Below are positions 63,039-64,000 of a stretch of 64,000 nucleotides of DNA, in pieces. A program made the position numbers and the translations under genes. The stretch is from Caenispirillum bisanense (GTDB taxonomy: Bacteria > Pseudomonadota > Alphaproteobacteria > Rhodospirillales > Rhodospirillaceae): the NCBI RefSeq assembly GCF_039523075.1, contig NZ_BAAAEP010000008.1, forward strand, positions 1 through 64,000, in the 5' to 3' direction. Positions within the stretch are counted from its first letter, which is position 1. Each line of letters begins with the position of its first letter. The notes below the pieces were generated by a model that was given only the letters and a program-made list of their open reading frames with translations, ran no database searches and was not told where the DNA came from.

Positions 63039-64000
63039 ATGCCCCATGATCCCGCCGCCGACCTCACCCTGTCCCGCGCCCCTGCCGTCCGCCTTGGTCC
63101 CTGGGGGCAGGCGGTGCTGCCGCTGCTCGGCGGGCTGGAGCGCGGCCGCCTGACGCTGATCGACCCCCACGGCGCCGTGCGGGTGTTCGACGGCCGGCGG
63201 CCGGGGCCGCAGGCGACGGTGCAGGTGCTCGACCCCGCCGCCCTGCGGCGGCTGGTCACCGGCGGCTCGGTGGGGCTGGCGGAAGCCTACATGGACGGCC
63301 AGTGGGACAGCCCCGACCTGACGGCGGTGATCGAGCTGGGGGCGGTCAACACCGGCCTCGACGACGAGTTCGAGGGCCGCTGGATGACCCGGCTGGTCAA
63401 CCGCATCGCCCATCGCCTGCGCGGCAACACCCGGCGCGGCAGCCGGCGCAACATCGCCTATCACTACGACCTCGGCAACGGCTTCTACCGCCGCTGGCTC
63501 GACCCGACCATGACCTATTCCGCCGCCCTGTTCAGCAGCCCCGACCAGGACCTGACCGCCGCCCAGGTGGCCAAGTTCGAGCGGCTGGCGGAGCATCTGC
63601 GGGTCGGCCCCGGCGACCATGTGCTGGAAATCGGCTGCGGCTGGGGCGGCTTCGCCCGCCACCTTGCCACCACCCGCGGCTGCCGCGTCACCGGCATCAC
63701 GCTCTCGACCGAGCAACTGGCCTGGGCGCAGGCCATGGCGCAGCGGGAGGGCCTGACCGACCGGCTGGAGTTCCGCCTGCAGGACTACCGCGACGTGCCG
63801 GAACCCTACGAGGCCGTCGCCTCCATCGAGATGTTCGAGGCGGTGGGCGAGGAACACTGGCCGGTCTACTTCCGCACCCTGCACGACCGCCTGAAGCCGG
63901 GCGGCCGGGCGGCGCTGCAGGTCATCACCATCGCCGAGGACCGCTTCGACCGCTACCGCCGCGGTGCCGATTTCATCCAGCGCTACATCTTCCCCGGCGG
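63039..64000 (+). CDS. Cyclopropane-fatty-acid synthase-family methyltransferase (cut by window edge)
   Basis: Open to the right edge; 320 residues are visible from the ATG at 63039. N-terminal domain about 1-125 with GSVGLAEAYMDGQWDSPDL. Methyltransferase domain with YHYDLGNGFYRRWLDPTMTYS, SAM motif VLEIGCGWGGFARHLA (about residues 195-210), GITLSTEQLAWAQAMA, and SIEMFEAVGEEHWP with the conserved Glu. The last visible residues are DFIQRYIFPGG. It methylates unsaturated acyl chains of phospholipids. Homologous genes in the Rhodobacter singlet-oxygen response belong to methylated/furan fatty-acid synthesis. The far end of the protein is not seen. Confidence 0.93.
   Translation, partial: MPHDPAADLTLSRAPAVRLGPWGQAVLPLLGGLERGRLTLIDPHGAVRVFDGRRPGPQATVQVLDPAALRRLVTGGSVGLAEAYMDGQWDSPDLTAVIELGAVNTGLDDEFEGRWMTRLVNRIAHRLRGNTRRGSRRNIAYHYDLGNGFYRRWLDPTMTYSAALFSSPDQDLTAAQVAKFERLAEHLRVGPGDHVLEIGCGWGGFARHLATTRGCRVTGITLSTEQLAWAQAMAQREGLTDRLEFRLQDYRDVPEPYEAVASIEMFEAVGEEHWPVYFRTLHDRLKPGGRAALQVITIAEDRFDRYRRGADFIQRYIFPG

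Overview
This window is very GC-rich, compactly coded double-stranded DNA whose gene content points to an alphaproteobacterium, most likely of the Rhodospirillales. The reasons are an XrtA/PEP-CTERM exopolysaccharide locus, a ChrR/RpoE (ECF11) oxidative-stress module, an mprF-acvB lipid operon, a BrnT/BrnA module and codon use dominated by G/C third positions. I saw no rRNA, tRNA, CRISPR array or insertion sequence. A 10-base run of N (52666-52675) shows that this is a draft scaffold.

Layout. (1) 1-7524: part of an XrtA exopolysaccharide locus. The start of a tyrosine autokinase and a Wzz-type chain-length protein read leftwards; a Wza-like export lipoprotein, an outer-membrane barrel, an ExeA-like ATPase, a polysaccharide deacetylase and a FemAB-like protein read rightwards. 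The exosortase itself is not in the window. (2) 7529-12468: the same strand continues without a break into an FAD oxidoreductase, a Tat-signal protein of unknown function, and the PqqD-like / HprK-like kinase / nucleotidyltransferase trio known as the HPr-rel-A system. This is the least understood part of the window. (3) 12471-19548: vanZ-like and uppS genes (undecaprenyl carrier synthesis), a LuxR-type regulator with a degenerate receiver, about 1.1 kb of gene-free structured DNA, galE, a MATE transporter, a PAS histidine kinase and a possible 30-residue protein.

(4) 19618-32205: two SDR enzymes, a YedK/HMCES protein, a BigR/SqrR-like persulfide-type regulator with a DUF2892 gene, a divergent RND efflux pair, a coiled-coil protein of unknown function, an APH-like/AAA fusion, a tandem universal stress protein, a LysE exporter and a DsbA-like thioredoxin. 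(5) 32230-42021: AsmA, a region with an orphan minus-strand terminator, a glycine-zipper lipoprotein, an MFS transporter, LysR, XRE and MarR regulators, and brnTA. (6) 42357-48250: methylmalonyl-CoA mutase (mutA, mutB) with its GTPase chaperone meaB and a translationally coupled 2'-5' RNA ligase-like gene.

(7) 48237-57714: mprF-acvB (aminoacyl-phosphatidylglycerol synthesis and hydrolysis), two tandem LysE paralogues (the first broken by an assembly artefact), a frameshifted secreted kelch-like gene, a GGCT-like protein, an ornithine/lysine decarboxylase and a GNAT acetyltransferase. (8) 57773-64000: a minus-strand operon rpoE-chrR-msrB-PLP enzyme faces a plus-strand operon of FAD oxidoreductase, DUF1365 and a cyclopropane-fatty-acid-synthase family gene cut by the right edge. 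A TGATCC/TAAGAT promoter lies between them, so the two arms look like one singlet-oxygen/peroxide response that repairs protein and remodels membrane lipids.
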